64,000 nt of DNA from Prevotella sp. (GTDB lineage: Bacteria > Bacillota_I > Bacilli_A > ML615J-28 > CAG-313), in contig JAMPDF010000002.1 of the NCBI GenBank assembly GCA_023665755.1, positions 182,010-246,009 of the forward strand, in the 5' to 3' direction. The notes below the pieces were generated by a model. That model was not told the DNA's origin, searched no databases, and worked only from the letters and a program-made list of their open reading frames with translations. Positions within the stretch are counted from its first letter, which is position 1, and each line of letters opens with the position of its first letter. A program made the translations under genes and the position numbers. Below, piece by piece: positions 1 through 8,553 of the stretch.

Positions 1-468
1 ATAGAAGGAAAAGATTATTTCTTTGTCACCAAAGAAAGATTTGAAGAAGAACTAGCTAATGGGAATCTATTAGAACATGCCAAATTTGTAAATAATTATT
101 ATGGTACACCAAAGGATAAGGTTGTAGAACAATTAGAACAAGGCAAAGAAGTTGTTTTAGAAATAGAAGTACAAGGTGCGTTACAGGTCAAAGCCAAAAT
201 GCCTGATGCGGTATTTATTTTTATTGCTCCCCCATCTTGGAAAGCATTAGAAACAAGGCTAGTTCATCGTGGAACAGAAACAAGCGATATCATCTATGAA
301 AGGCTCAATAAGGCAAGACATGAAATTATGTTTGCATCATCCTATGATTATATTGTGGTCAATGATGAAATAGAAAATGCTGTAGATAAAATTATAGCTA
401 TTATTCGGGCAGAACATGCCAAAACAAGTAGAACACTTGAGGGATATTATAAATTAATGGAGGAATAA
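1..468 (+). CDS. gmk: guanylate kinase, 5'-truncated by window edge
   Basis: Guanylate kinase phosphorylates GMP to GDP with ATP in the cytosol. The window starts inside the gene; the frame is open from base 1 and the P-loop is missing. What is seen is the GMP-binding and lid part: a DYFFV segment, an NYYGTP motif that binds GMP, the EIEVQGA stretch that matches the family's LEID-QGA strand, and the Arg-rich lid (LVHRGTET). The final helix ends in a typical HAKTSRTLEGYYKL tail. rpoZ starts three bases after the stop codon, the usual gmk-rpoZ pairing of Bacilli. Identification is firm although only the C-terminal three quarters are present. Confidence 0.96.
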   Translation: MEGKDYFFVTKERFEEELANGNLLEHAKFVNNYYGTPKDKVVEQLEQGKEVVLEIEVQGALQVKAKMPDAVFIFIAPPSWKALETRLVHRGTETSDIIYERLNKARHEIMFASSYDYIVVNDEIENAVDKIIAIIRAEHAKTSRTLEGYYKLMEE

Positions 469-471
469 ATT

Positions 472-696
472 ATGGAAAATATGAAAAATGAAAGAGATGG
501 TTTACGTTACCCATCAATTGATGAATTGACTGATAAATCCTCTTCTAAATATAAACTAGTGATTGCGGCGTCTAAACGGGCGAAAGAAATTGATTTATCT
601 AAAAAAAGTTATTTAGAATCAACGAAAAATTTCAAAAGCATTGGCATCGCCCTTGAAGAAATTATAGCAGATAAAGTGAAAATTGCCGATGAATAA
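472..696 (+). CDS. rpoZ: RNA polymerase omega subunit
   Basis: Omega binds the beta-prime C-terminus and helps RNA polymerase assemble. The 74-residue product carries the family core: YPSIDEL, SKYKLVIAASKRAKE (the segment that clamps beta-prime) and a C-terminal KSIGIALEEI helix. The length suits a Gram-positive omega. A GGAGG lies eight bases before this ATG, overlapping the end of gmk, so the two are probably translationally coupled. The 3' end overlaps the next gene by a few codons. Confidence 0.94.
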   Translation: MENMKNERDGLRYPSIDELTDKSSSKYKLVIAASKRAKEIDLSKKSYLESTKNFKSIGIALEEIIADKVKIADE

Positions 697-2188
697 AATG
701 GAAGCACTACAAATCTATCAACAAATCAAAGCGAAAATCAATGCTTATCAATATGCGCTTTATTTAATCAATTGGGATTCTGAAACAGAAGCTCCAGTAG
801 GTTCTTTTGAAGAACGGAGTAAACAAGTTGGAAAATTAGTAGAAATGATGTTGGAATGCTCACATGACCCTCAATATATGGAAGCATTAAATCAATTATC
901 TAGCCATAGGGATGAATTAGATGAAGATACTAAACGAGCAATTATCAAAGATAAAGAGGCATTAGATAAGGAATTAAAAATACCAACAGAAGAACTTGTA
1001 GCTTATGAAATGTTACTTGCAAAATCGCAAACCATTTGGCAACAAGCCAAATTATCCAATGACTATGCTATGTTTTCAGGAGCACTCAAAGAAATCATTG
1101 CCTTTCAAAGAAAATATATAGGGTATTTAGAAACAGAAGAACTTAAAGGTTATAACGTCTTATTGGATGATTATGAAAAAGGCTTTACCCAAGCAGATTA
1201 CGATAATTTTTTTGGAGTTTTGAAGGAGGAGTTAGTTCCTTTTGTTAAATCAATTACAACCAAACCACAAATCAAGGATGATTTTATCAAAAAGAGTTAT
1301 GCGATTGAAAAACAAAAATCCTATGCCCGCTATTTGATGAATGTCATGCTATTTGATCCGCAATATGGTTTAACCAAAGAATCTGAACATCCATTTACTT
1401 CTGGATATGGTACAACAGATGTTCGTGTGACCTGTCATTATTATGAAAATCTACTTACTTCAAGTATCTTCTCTATGATTCATGAACTTGGACATGCTAC
1501 TTATGAAAGACAGTGCAATCCAAAATATGATGATACTGCATTAGCAGGTGGAACAACAATGGCTATGCATGAATCACAATCTAGGTTTTATGAAAATATT
1601 ATTGGACGAAGTGAAGCATTTTGGAAAACACATTTTCCTAAATTAAAATCTTTATTTGAAGAAGAACTCAAGGAAGTTACGGTAGATGATTTTTACCAAG
1701 CAGTGAATAAAGTAGAAAAATCTCTCATCCGAACGGAAGCAGATGAGTTAACCTACCCATTACATATTATGGTACGTTATGACATTGAAAAAATGATTTT
1801 TGAAGAAGGTGTAGATGTAGATAATTTACCTAGCCTTTGGAATCAATTATATAAAGATTATTTAGATATAGATGTGCCAAGCGATACGGAGGGTATTTTG
1901 CAAGATGTACACTGGGCAGGTGGATCATTTGGATATTTTCCAACTTATGCTTTAGGTAGTGCTTATGCGGCACAACTGTATTATCAAATGAAAAAAGAAC
2001 TTGATATAGAACAAGCCTTTGGTGAAGAACAATTGCATATGGTAAATGATTGGTTAAAAGAAAAGGTACATCAATTTGCGGGAAGTAAAACACCAAAAGA
2101 AATCTTATTAGAAGTAACAGGTGAATCATTTAATCCACATTATTATGTTACTTATTTGAAGGAAAAATATAGTAAAATATATCAATAG
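689..2188 (+). CDS. M32 family metallocarboxypeptidase (Taq type)
   Basis: A cytosolic zinc carboxypeptidase that removes C-terminal residues from peptides. The roughly 500-residue length is normal for M32. The zinc site HELGH is at about residues 265-269, followed by the expected downstream acidic ligand region (AMHESQSRFYEN). Other family blocks seen are DVRVTCHYYENL and HWAGGSFGYFPTYALGSAYAAQ. The start is uncertain: a TTG at 683, ATG at 689 and ATG at 698 are all possible, and all overlap or abut the end of rpoZ with no strong ribosome binding site, suggesting translational coupling. No missing active-site residue was noticed. Confidence 0.94.
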   Translation: MNKMEALQIYQQIKAKINAYQYALYLINWDSETEAPVGSFEERSKQVGKLVEMMLECSHDPQYMEALNQLSSHRDELDEDTKRAIIKDKEALDKELKIPTEELVAYEMLLAKSQTIWQQAKLSNDYAMFSGALKEIIAFQRKYIGYLETEELKGYNVLLDDYEKGFTQADYDNFFGVLKEELVPFVKSITTKPQIKDDFIKKSYAIEKQKSYARYLMNVMLFDPQYGLTKESEHPFTSGYGTTDVRVTCHYYENLLTSSIFSMIHELGHATYERQCNPKYDDTALAGGTTMAMHESQSRFYENIIGRSEAFWKTHFPKLKSLFEEELKEVTVDDFYQAVNKVEKSLIRTEADELTYPLHIMVRYDIEKMIFEEGVDVDNLPSLWNQLYKDYLDIDVPSDTEGILQDVHWAGGSFGYFPTYALGSAYAAQLYYQMKKELDIEQAFGEEQLHMVNDWLKEKVHQFAGSKTPKEILLEVTGESFNPHYYVTYLKEKYSKIYQ

Positions 2189-2212
2189 AAAGTAAACTTG
2201 TAGGAGGCAAAT

Positions 2213-2992
2213 ATGGACGAAAAACAAAAAAAGATAACATTAAAAAGAGGTAGTTCTAAGGAAACCACATTATTACATCGATATAAAAGTAATCCACTTT
2301 TTCCAGGACCAAATGGTGAAGATGGTTTGGATGAGGAAAAGGTATACACATTTGTAGATAAAAATATGATTTCTGAAATTGTTGAAGAGCCTGTAGTAGA
2401 AATGCCTCAACCTAATATAGAAGCAGCACTCCAAAAAGAGCAAGAAGAAAAAGAACGTCTTGAAAGAGAAGTAGCACTTCAAAAAGAACAAGAAGAAAAA
2501 GAACGTCTTGAAAAAGAAGCAGCACTTCAAAAAGAACAAGAAGAAAAAGAACGTCTTGAAAAAGAAGCAGCACTCCAAAAAGAACAAGAGGAAAAAGAAC
2601 GTCGTTTGGCAGAAGAAAGACAAAAAATGGAAGAGTTGCAACGTGTTCAAGTCAGTGTTGCTGAAGCAAAAGAAATGGTTTCTGATGAGACTGCAGAAAC
2701 GTTGATTGAAACAGAAGAGGAAACAGAAAAGATTTTTGGTAGTAAGAAAGACATTATTAATTTAGACGTTATTTCTAAAAATTTTGAAGCAGGTGAAGAA
2801 GTAACAGTCAATACTTTGAAAGAAAAGCATCTTATTGATAAAAATGTATGTTTTGTAAAAGTACTTGCTCGTGGTATACTTGATAAACCTTTAGTAGTAA
2901 AAGCACAAGATTTCTCTTTGGATGCCGCAAAAATGATTCAACTTACAGGTGGTAAAGTAGTTATTCTAACTAAAAAGAAATATTTTGATTAA
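2213..2992 (+). CDS. coiled-coil repeat protein with C-terminal ribosomal-protein-L15-like domain
   Basis: Function unknown. The 259-residue protein has three parts. Residues 1-70 are polar, with a conserved-looking LHRYKSNPLFPGPNGEDGLDEEKVYTF block split over positions 22-48. Residues 72-135 are four near-perfect 16-residue repeats of the type ALQKEQEEKERLEKEA, which would form a highly charged alpha helix. Residues about 178-259 resemble the C-terminal (L18e/L15) domain of ribosomal protein uL15: VTVNTLKEKHLID, VKVLARGIL, KPLVVKAQDFS, and AAKMIQLTGGKVVIL. The glycine-rich N-terminal part that anchors real L15 in 23S rRNA is absent, so this is not the ribosomal L15 itself. A GGAGG precedes the ATG and a strong terminator follows. 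Confidence 0.75.
   Translation: MDEKQKKITLKRGSSKETTLLHRYKSNPLFPGPNGEDGLDEEKVYTFVDKNMISEIVEEPVVEMPQPNIEAALQKEQEEKERLEREVALQKEQEEKERLEKEAALQKEQEEKERLEKEAALQKEQEEKERRLAEERQKMEELQRVQVSVAEAKEMVSDETAETLIETEEETEKIFGSKKDIINLDVISKNFEAGEEVTVNTLKEKHLIDKNVCFVKVLARGILDKPLVVKAQDFSLDAAKMIQLTGGKVVILTKKKYFD
2426..2617 (+). repeat. four tandem 48-bp in-frame repeats
   Basis: Units start at 2426, 2474, 2522 and 2570; each is 48 bp and encodes 16 residues (ALQKEQEEKERLEKEA type). Units 1-3 differ by a few bases; unit 4 diverges at its 3' end where it runs into KERRLAEERQ. In-frame tandem units of this kind tend to change number by slippage or unequal crossover. Confidence 0.95.
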
Positions 2993-2999
2993 AGTGAAG

Positions 3000-3028
3000 A
3001 CGCTATTTCTAACAAATAGCGTTTTTTC
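3000..3028 (+). terminator. rho-independent terminator
   Basis: A 9-bp stem (ACGCTATTT / AAATAGCGT) with a 5-base loop followed by a T run. It sits eight bases after the stop of the L15-like gene and ends the gmk-rpoZ-M32 transcript. Confidence 0.9.
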
Positions 3029-3206
3029 TTTGCATTCTATTTTGATTATAAAAAGAGTTTATATATAATGAATAATTTAATGAAAAATACTATACATATA
3101 AGATAATGATTTATTACATTGTGATAGCGAATTTTTCTTATAATGCTGGATTAGAAAAAATTAATAAAAGGAACAAGATATTTTTAAAAATTATAATGTA
3201 TATTTT

Positions 3207-3235
3207 TTGACTTTTCTGACAAAAATAAGTATAAT
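3207..3235 (+). promoter_or_regulatory. SigA promoter of the str operon
   Basis: TTGACT at 3207-3212 and TATAAT at 3230-3235 with a 17-bp spacer. It is the only strong promoter in the roughly 350-bp gap between the L15-like gene and rpsL; the rest of the gap (3029-3206) is AT-rich with no gene that I can see. Confidence 0.88.
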
Positions 3236-3252
3236 AATAGAGGTTAAATTTT

Positions 3253-3310
3253 GGCCTTTTAAAAGGCTATATTTTTTGAGATATTGAAACACGTGGAAAT
3301 GTGGAATCTC
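3253..3310 (+). promoter_or_regulatory. structured rpsL leader, possible attenuator
   Basis: Two possible RNA structures lie between the promoter and rpsL. The first is a 14-base palindrome GCCTTTTAAAAGGC (about 3254-3267) followed by a short T-rich stretch, which looks like a weak terminator. The second is a longer stem closed by GAGAT (3278-3282) and ATCTC (3306-3310). Ribosomal protein operons often carry such leaders for autoregulation; which protein would bind here is not known. Confidence 0.45.
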
Positions 3311-3342
3311 AGAATAACTAATCTATTGAAAGGAGAAGGAAG

Positions 3343-3771
3343 ATGCCTACAATAAATCAATTAGTACGTAACTCACGTGAAGACAAAGTTAGAAAGTCAA
3401 AATCACCTCATTTAGGAATTGGCTATAACTCTTTAAAGAAGGTAGCAACAAGCATTAACTGCCCTCAAAAGAAAGGTGTTTGTACTCGTGTTACAACTAT
3501 GACACCTAAGAAACCTAACTCAGCTATTCGTAAGATGGCCCGTGTTCGTTTAAGTAATGGTATTGAAGTAACTGCTTATATTCCAGGTATTGGTCATAAG
3601 TTACAAGAACATAATACTGTATTGATTCGTGGCGGACGTGTAAAGGACTTACCAGGGGTACGTTATCATATCATTCGTGGTACACTAGATACAACTGGTG
3701 TTGAAAGTCGTAAACAAGCACGTTCAAAATATGGTGCTAAACGCCCTAAAGCTGGAAAAGCAAAAAAGTAA
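3343..3771 (+). CDS. rpsL: 30S ribosomal protein S12
   Basis: S12 sits at the decoding centre of the 30S subunit and monitors codon-anticodon pairing. The 142-residue product matches Bacilli S12 throughout: MPTINQLVR start, TPKKPNSAIRK loop (the lysines where streptomycin resistance arises are wild type), GIGHKLQEH, and GGRVKDLPGVRYH. A strong GGAGAAGG ribosome binding site precedes the ATG. It is the first gene of the str operon rpsL-rpsG-fusA-tuf. Confidence 0.98.
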   Translation: MPTINQLVRNSREDKVRKSKSPHLGIGYNSLKKVATSINCPQKKGVCTRVTTMTPKKPNSAIRKMARVRLSNGIEVTAYIPGIGHKLQEHNTVLIRGGRVKDLPGVRYHIIRGTLDTTGVESRKQARSKYGAKRPKAGKAKK

Positions 3772-3822
3772 TTTAAATTTAAAATCAAAAATAACTCACA
3801 ATTGTAGAAAGGAGGAGTCTAC

Positions 3823-4293
3823 ATGCCTCGTAAAGGACATGTCGCTAAAAGAAACGTATTACCAGATCCAATCTATAATTCAGTATTGGTTACTCGCTTA
3901 ATCAATAGTGTAATGTTGGATGGTAAAAAAGGTGTGGCACAACAAATCATATATGGTGCATTTGACAGAGTATCAAAAGTAACTGGTCGTGATCCACTTG
4001 AAGTATACAAACAAGCATTAGAAAATATAATGCCACAATTAGAAGTTAGATCACGTCGTGTGGGTGGTGCTAACTATCAAGTTCCAGTTGAAGTTAGAGA
4101 AGCAAGACGCTATACTCTAGGTTTAAGATGGTTAACTAATTATGCTCGTCTTCGTAATGAAAAAACAATGGAAGAAAGACTAGCAAAAGAAATCATGGAT
4201 GCTGCCAATGGTGTTGGTGGTGCTGTTAAAAAACGCGAAGATACGCATCGTATGGCAGAAGCAAATAAAGCATTTGCTCATTATCAATGGTAA
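3823..4293 (+). CDS. rpsG: 30S ribosomal protein S7
   Basis: S7 binds the 3' major domain of 16S rRNA and nucleates head assembly of the 30S subunit. The 156-residue length is exact for the family. Diagnostic segments are MPRKGHVAKR, NSVLVTRLINSVMLDGKKG, the EVRSRRVGGANYQVP beta hairpin that contacts the E-site tRNA, and RLAKEIMDAANG. An AAAGGAGG site lies just upstream. Second gene of the str operon. Confidence 0.98.
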   Translation: MPRKGHVAKRNVLPDPIYNSVLVTRLINSVMLDGKKGVAQQIIYGAFDRVSKVTGRDPLEVYKQALENIMPQLEVRSRRVGGANYQVPVEVREARRYTLGLRWLTNYARLRNEKTMEERLAKEIMDAANGVGGAVKKREDTHRMAEANKAFAHYQW

Positions 4294-4310
4294 TAGGAGA
4301 CTAATATACA

Positions 4311-6386
4311 ATGGCTCGTGAATATTCATTATTAAATACCCGTAATATCGGTATCATGGCTCACATTGATGCAGGTAAGACAACATTTACAGAAAGAGTT
4401 TTATACCATACAGGTAAGATTCACAAAATTGGAGAAACACATGATGGTGCTGCTCAAATGGACTGGATGGAACAAGAACAAGAAAGAGGTATCACCATTA
4501 CTTCTGCAGCAACAACTGCATTTTGGAAAGGCCATCGTGTTAACATCATCGATACTCCAGGACACGTTGACTTCACAGTTGAAGTAAGTCGTTCTTTGAG
4601 AGTACTAGATGGTGCTGTAACTGTACTTGATGCACAAGCAGGTGTTGAACCACAAACAGAAACAGTTTGGAGACAAGCTACTGAATATCTTGTACCAAGA
4701 ATTGTATTCATCAATAAGATGGACAAAACTGGTGCAGATTTCAAATATAGTTGCCAATCACTAGATCACAGACTTGGTGCAAATGCTCATGCAATTCAAT
4801 ATCCAATTGGTGCTGAAAATGATTTTAAAGGTATCATTGATTTAGTTGAAATGAAAGCCTTCTTATATGAAGAAGGAAGTGCAGATGAAAACGGAAAAGA
4901 AATTGAAATTCCTACAGATTTAAAAGATGAAGCTGAATACTATCGTGATGAATTGATTAATGCTGTAGCAGAATTTGATGATGACCTGATGATGACTTAC
5001 TTAGATGGTGGAGAAATCACAGTAGAAATGCTAAAAGGAGCAATTCGTAAAGGTACTCTTTCTGTTCAATTTTTCCCTATTCTTTGTGGTACAGCTTTCA
5101 AAAACAAAGGTGTTAAGAAAGTACTTGATGCTGTAATCGATTATCTTCCTTCACCAGAAGAAGTTGCACAAATCAAAGGTCATGATGAAGATGGAAATGA
5201 AATTGTAGTTAACTCAGATGATAACGCACCTTTCTCAGCACTAGCATTTAAGGTTATGACAGACCCATATGTTGGAAAATTGACTTTCTTTAGAGTATAT
5301 TCTGGACATTTAGAATCTGGTTCATATGTACTAAATTCAACCAAAGATAAGAGAGAAAGAATTGGACGTATTCTATTGATGCATGCCAATAATCGTACAG
5401 AAATCAAAGAAGTTTTCTCAGGGGATATTGCCGCTGCAGTAGGATTAAAGGATACGACTACAGGTGACACAATGTGTGATCCTGATCATCCAGTTATTTT
5501 AGAAAAAATGGTTTTCCCAGAACCAGTTATCTCTGTTGCAATTGAGCCTAAAACAAAAGGTGACCAAGACAAGATGTCTGTAGCCCTTTCAAAATTAGCA
5601 GAAGAAGATCCAACATTTAGAACTTATACAGATATTGAAACTGGTCAAACGATTATTTCAGGTATGGGTGAATTACACTTAGATATCATTGTTGACCGTA
5701 TGAGAAGAGAATTCCATGTAGAATGTAATGTGGGACAACCTCAAGTATCTTATCGTGAAACTATCAAAAGATCTGCTGAAATTGAAGGTAAATTCGTTCG
5801 TCAATCAGGTGGTCGTGGTCAATATGGACACTGCGTAGTTGTATTTGAACCTAACCCTGAAAAAGGATATGAATTTGTAGATGAAATCGTTGGTGGTGTT
5901 ATTCCACGTGAATATATACCAGCAGTTAACAAAGGTATTGAAAATGCTTTAGCAAATGGTAATTTAGCTGGATTCCCAACAATCGATATCAAGGCAAGAC
6001 TTGTATTTGGTTCTTACCATGATGTTGACTCAAGTCAAATCGCGTTCGAAGTAGCTGGTGGTATGGCGTTTAAAGCATCCGCAGATAAGTGTCAACCTGT
6101 TCTACTAGAACCAATTGAAACAGTAGAAGTTGTTGTACCCGATGAATATGTTGGTACAGTAATTGGTGATTTATCTACTCGTCGTGGACGTATTGATGGA
6201 CAAGAAGCAAGAGGAAAAACACAATGTATCAAGGCTTATGTTCCACTTGCAGAAATGTTTGGATATGCAACTGCACTTCGTTCTAATACACAAGGACGTG
6301 GTAACTATACAATGCAATTTGATCACTATGAAGAATGTCCAAAGAATGTCGCTGAAACTGTGATCAAAAAACGTAACGCCCAATAA
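4311..6386 (+). CDS. fusA: translation elongation factor G
   Basis: EF-G is the GTPase that drives tRNA-mRNA translocation on the ribosome. At 691 residues it has normal length. GTPase motifs are intact: AHIDAGKTT (G1), RGITITSA (switch I), DTPGH (G3) and NKMD (G4). Domain IV is present, with the GGRGQYGHCVV segment and the region reaching into the decoding centre, and domain V ends in QGRGNYTMQFDHYEE. It starts 17 bases after rpsG with a modest GGAG site and is co-transcribed with it. Confidence 0.98.
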   Translation: MAREYSLLNTRNIGIMAHIDAGKTTFTERVLYHTGKIHKIGETHDGAAQMDWMEQEQERGITITSAATTAFWKGHRVNIIDTPGHVDFTVEVSRSLRVLDGAVTVLDAQAGVEPQTETVWRQATEYLVPRIVFINKMDKTGADFKYSCQSLDHRLGANAHAIQYPIGAENDFKGIIDLVEMKAFLYEEGSADENGKEIEIPTDLKDEAEYYRDELINAVAEFDDDLMMTYLDGGEITVEMLKGAIRKGTLSVQFFPILCGTAFKNKGVKKVLDAVIDYLPSPEEVAQIKGHDEDGNEIVVNSDDNAPFSALAFKVMTDPYVGKLTFFRVYSGHLESGSYVLNSTKDKRERIGRILLMHANNRTEIKEVFSGDIAAAVGLKDTTTGDTMCDPDHPVILEKMVFPEPVISVAIEPKTKGDQDKMSVALSKLAEEDPTFRTYTDIETGQTIISGMGELHLDIIVDRMRREFHVECNVGQPQVSYRETIKRSAEIEGKFVRQSGGRGQYGHCVVVFEPNPEKGYEFVDEIVGGVIPREYIPAVNKGIENALANGNLAGFPTIDIKARLVFGSYHDVDSSQIAFEVAGGMAFKASADKCQPVLLEPIETVEVVVPDEYVGTVIGDLSTRRGRIDGQEARGKTQCIKAYVPLAEMFGYATALRSNTQGRGNYTMQFDHYEECPKNVAETVIKKRNAQ

Positions 6387-6405
6387 TAAAAAACTTACGT
6401 TTTAC

Positions 6406-6434
6406 TTGCAAAAAAAACTAATTTGTTATACAAT
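6406..6434 (+). promoter_or_regulatory. secondary promoter for tuf
   Basis: TTGCAA at 6406-6411 and TACAAT at 6429-6434 with a 17-bp spacer in the 87-bp fusA-tuf gap. Extra tuf promoters are common because EF-Tu is needed in excess over EF-G. Confidence 0.7.
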
Positions 6435-6473
6435 AAAATTGTATTTAAAAATAAATAAAAGGAGAAATTAAAA

Positions 6474-7658
6474 ATGGCAAAGGAAAAATTTGTACGTACC
6501 AAACCACATGTTAACATTGGTACAATTGGCCATGTTGACCATGGTAAAACTACTTTAACTTCAGCTATTACAAATGTATTAGCTCAACAAGGTTTAGCAC
6601 AAAAGAAAGCTTACGATGAAATTGATGGTGCTCCAGAAGAAAAAGCTCGTGGTATAACTATCAATACTTGTCACGTTGAATATGAAACTGAAAAACGTCA
6701 CTATGCACACGTTGACTGCCCAGGACATGCCGACTATGTTAAGAACATGATTACTGGTGCTGCCCAAATGGATGGTGCAATCTTAGTTATTGCAGCAACA
6801 GATGGACCAATGGCTCAAACTCGTGAACATATCTTATTAAGCCGTCAAGTAGGTGTTCCTAAACTAATCGTTTTCTTAAACAAATGCGATATGGTAGATG
6901 ATGAAGAATTATTAGAATTAGTTGAAATGGAAGTTCGTGAATTATTAGATGAATACGGATTCCCTGGAGACGATACTCCAATCATTCGTGGTTCTGCATT
7001 AAAAGCATTAGAAGGCGATCCAAAAGCACAAGAAGCTATTATCGAATTAATGAATGTTGTTGATGAATACATTCCTGATCCAGTTCGTGAAACTGATAAA
7101 CCTTTCTTAATGCCAGTAGAAGATGTATTCTCAATCACTGGTCGTGGTACAGTTGCTACAGGACGTGTTGAACGTGGTACAGTTAAAGTTGGTGATACAA
7201 TTGAAATCATCGGTATCAAAGATACTAAACCTGCAGTTATCACTGGTGTAGAAATGTTCCGTAAATTACTTGACCAAGCTGAAGCTGGTGACAACATTGG
7301 TGTATTACTTCGTGGTATTGCACGTGAAGAAATTGTTCGTGGACAAGTTCTTGCAAAACCAAAATCTGTTACACCTCACTCAGAATTCAAGGCTGAAGTT
7401 TACGTATTGACAAAAGAAGAAGGTGGACGTCATACAGCATTCTTCTCTAACTATCGTCCTCAATTCTATTTCCGTACTACTGACGTAACTGGTGTTATCG
7501 AATTACCAGCAGGTACTGAAATGGTTATGCCTGGTGACAATACACAAATGACAGTTAAACTAATTCACCCAATCGCTGTTGAAAAAGGTACTAAGTTCTC
7601 TATCCGTGAAGGTGGTAGAACAGTAGGTGCTGGTTCAGTTTCTGAATTAGACGACTAG
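6474..7658 (+). CDS. tuf: translation elongation factor Tu
   Basis: EF-Tu carries aminoacyl-tRNA to the ribosomal A site as a GTP complex. The 394-residue product has all GTPase motifs: GHVDHGKTTLT, RGITINT, DCPGHADY and NKCD. Domains II and III follow (GRGTVATGRVERG, and a C-terminal EKGTKFSIREGGRTVGAG). A GGAG site precedes the ATG, a promoter lies just upstream and a terminator just downstream, so it can be transcribed with the str operon or alone. Confidence 0.98.
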   Translation: MAKEKFVRTKPHVNIGTIGHVDHGKTTLTSAITNVLAQQGLAQKKAYDEIDGAPEEKARGITINTCHVEYETEKRHYAHVDCPGHADYVKNMITGAAQMDGAILVIAATDGPMAQTREHILLSRQVGVPKLIVFLNKCDMVDDEELLELVEMEVRELLDEYGFPGDDTPIIRGSALKALEGDPKAQEAIIELMNVVDEYIPDPVRETDKPFLMPVEDVFSITGRGTVATGRVERGTVKVGDTIEIIGIKDTKPAVITGVEMFRKLLDQAEAGDNIGVLLRGIAREEIVRGQVLAKPKSVTPHSEFKAEVYVLTKEEGGRHTAFFSNYRPQFYFRTTDVTGVIELPAGTEMVMPGDNTQMTVKLIHPIAVEKGTKFSIREGGRTVGAGSVSELDD

Positions 7659-7683
7659 TCAATCTAATTTTTGCATAAAAATA

Positions 7684-7712
7684 GTCTCTACTGAGTAGTA
7701 GAGGCTTTTTTG
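7684..7712 (+). terminator. terminator of the str operon
   Basis: A 9-bp stem (GTCTCTACT / AGTAGAGGC, one G-T pair) with loop GAGT, followed by TTTTTTGTTTTTT, 25 bases after the tuf stop. Confidence 0.92.
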
Positions 7713-7731
7713 TTTTTTCAAAGGAGTTTTC

Positions 7732-7760
7732 TTGAAAAAAATATGGATATGTCGTATAAT
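7732..7760 (+). promoter_or_regulatory. SigA promoter for tatD
   Basis: TTGAAA at 7732-7737 and TATAAT at 7755-7760, spacer 17 bp, 22 bases before the tatD start codon. Confidence 0.8.
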
Positions 7761-7782
7761 AGAATAAAGGTAAGGTGAAAAT

Positions 7783-8553
7783 ATGTTCATAGATACACAT
7801 GTGCATTTGAATAGTAAACAGTTAGAAAGTCACTTAGAAGAGGTGATTCAAGATGCCTTTTTAGTAGGAGTAACTCAAATGATTGTTGTTGGATACGATT
7901 TAGAAACATCCAAAAAAGCGATTCAGCTTGCTCATCAATATGATTGGTGCTATGCGGCAGTAGGCTATCATCCGACAGAAATTAAAAATTATACAGAGTA
8001 CGAATATCAAGCATTAGAAGAAATGTTACAAGATGAGAAAGTTATTGCTTTAGGTGAGATTGGTTATGACCTTCACTGGGATACGACTACGGTAGAAGAG
8101 CAAGAAATAGCATTTGTAAAACAAATTGAACTAGCTCAAAAATATCATTTACCTCTTATAATTCATAGTCGGGATGCCCATCAATTGACGTTTGATACTT
8201 TAAAAAAACATCATGCGGAAACCGTAGGTGGAATACTGCATTCCTATAGTGGCAGTGTAGAATTAGCAAGAGAATATGTTAAAATGAATTTTTCATTGGG
8301 GATATCTGGTCCTGTGACTTTTAAAAATGGGAAAAATATGAAAGAAGTAGTTGAACAAATCGATATTCAGTATTTGGTATCGGAAACAGATGCTCCTTAT
8401 TTGACCCCACATCCGTATCGTGGCACAGAAAATGGTCCTAAGTATATACCTTTGATTGTAGAAGAAATGGCCAAAATAAAACAAATTTCTGTGGAAGAAA
8501 TGGCTCTAGCTATCAAAAATAATGTCAATCGAATTGTAGGTAAATCATTATGA
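7783..8553 (+). CDS. tatD: TatD family metal-dependent hydrolase / DNase
   Basis: TatD enzymes are two-metal TIM-barrel nucleases (3'-5' exonuclease activity is known for the E. coli and yeast members) linked to DNA repair and nucleic acid turnover. The 256 residues show the metal ligands DTHVHLN at the N-terminus, IGEIGYD near residue 88, IHSRDA, LHSYSG and the C-terminal SETDAPYLTPHPYRG. The length is typical. It begins 22 bases after a good promoter, and its stop codon overlaps the start of the next gene by four bases. Confidence 0.95.
   Translation: MFIDTHVHLNSKQLESHLEEVIQDAFLVGVTQMIVVGYDLETSKKAIQLAHQYDWCYAAVGYHPTEIKNYTEYEYQALEEMLQDEKVIALGEIGYDLHWDTTTVEEQEIAFVKQIELAQKYHLPLIIHSRDAHQLTFDTLKKHHAETVGGILHSYSGSVELAREYVKMNFSLGISGPVTFKNGKNMKEVVEQIDIQYLVSETDAPYLTPHPYRGTENGPKYIPLIVEEMAKIKQISVEEMALAIKNNVNRIVGKSL

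Noticed and set aside
2426..2617. Short regular repeats considered as a CRISPR array
   Set aside because: Units are adjacent without spacers and lie in frame in a gene; no cas genes nearby.
2273..2650. 125-codon minus-strand open frame opposite the coiled-coil gene
   Set aside because: It is the antisense of the Glu/Lys repeat (giving poly-Phe/Leu runs) with no ribosome binding site; a shadow of 2213-2992.
6845..7297. 150-codon minus-strand open frame inside tuf
   Set aside because: Antisense shadow of a highly biased gene; serine/threonine-rich nonsense product and no ribosome binding site.
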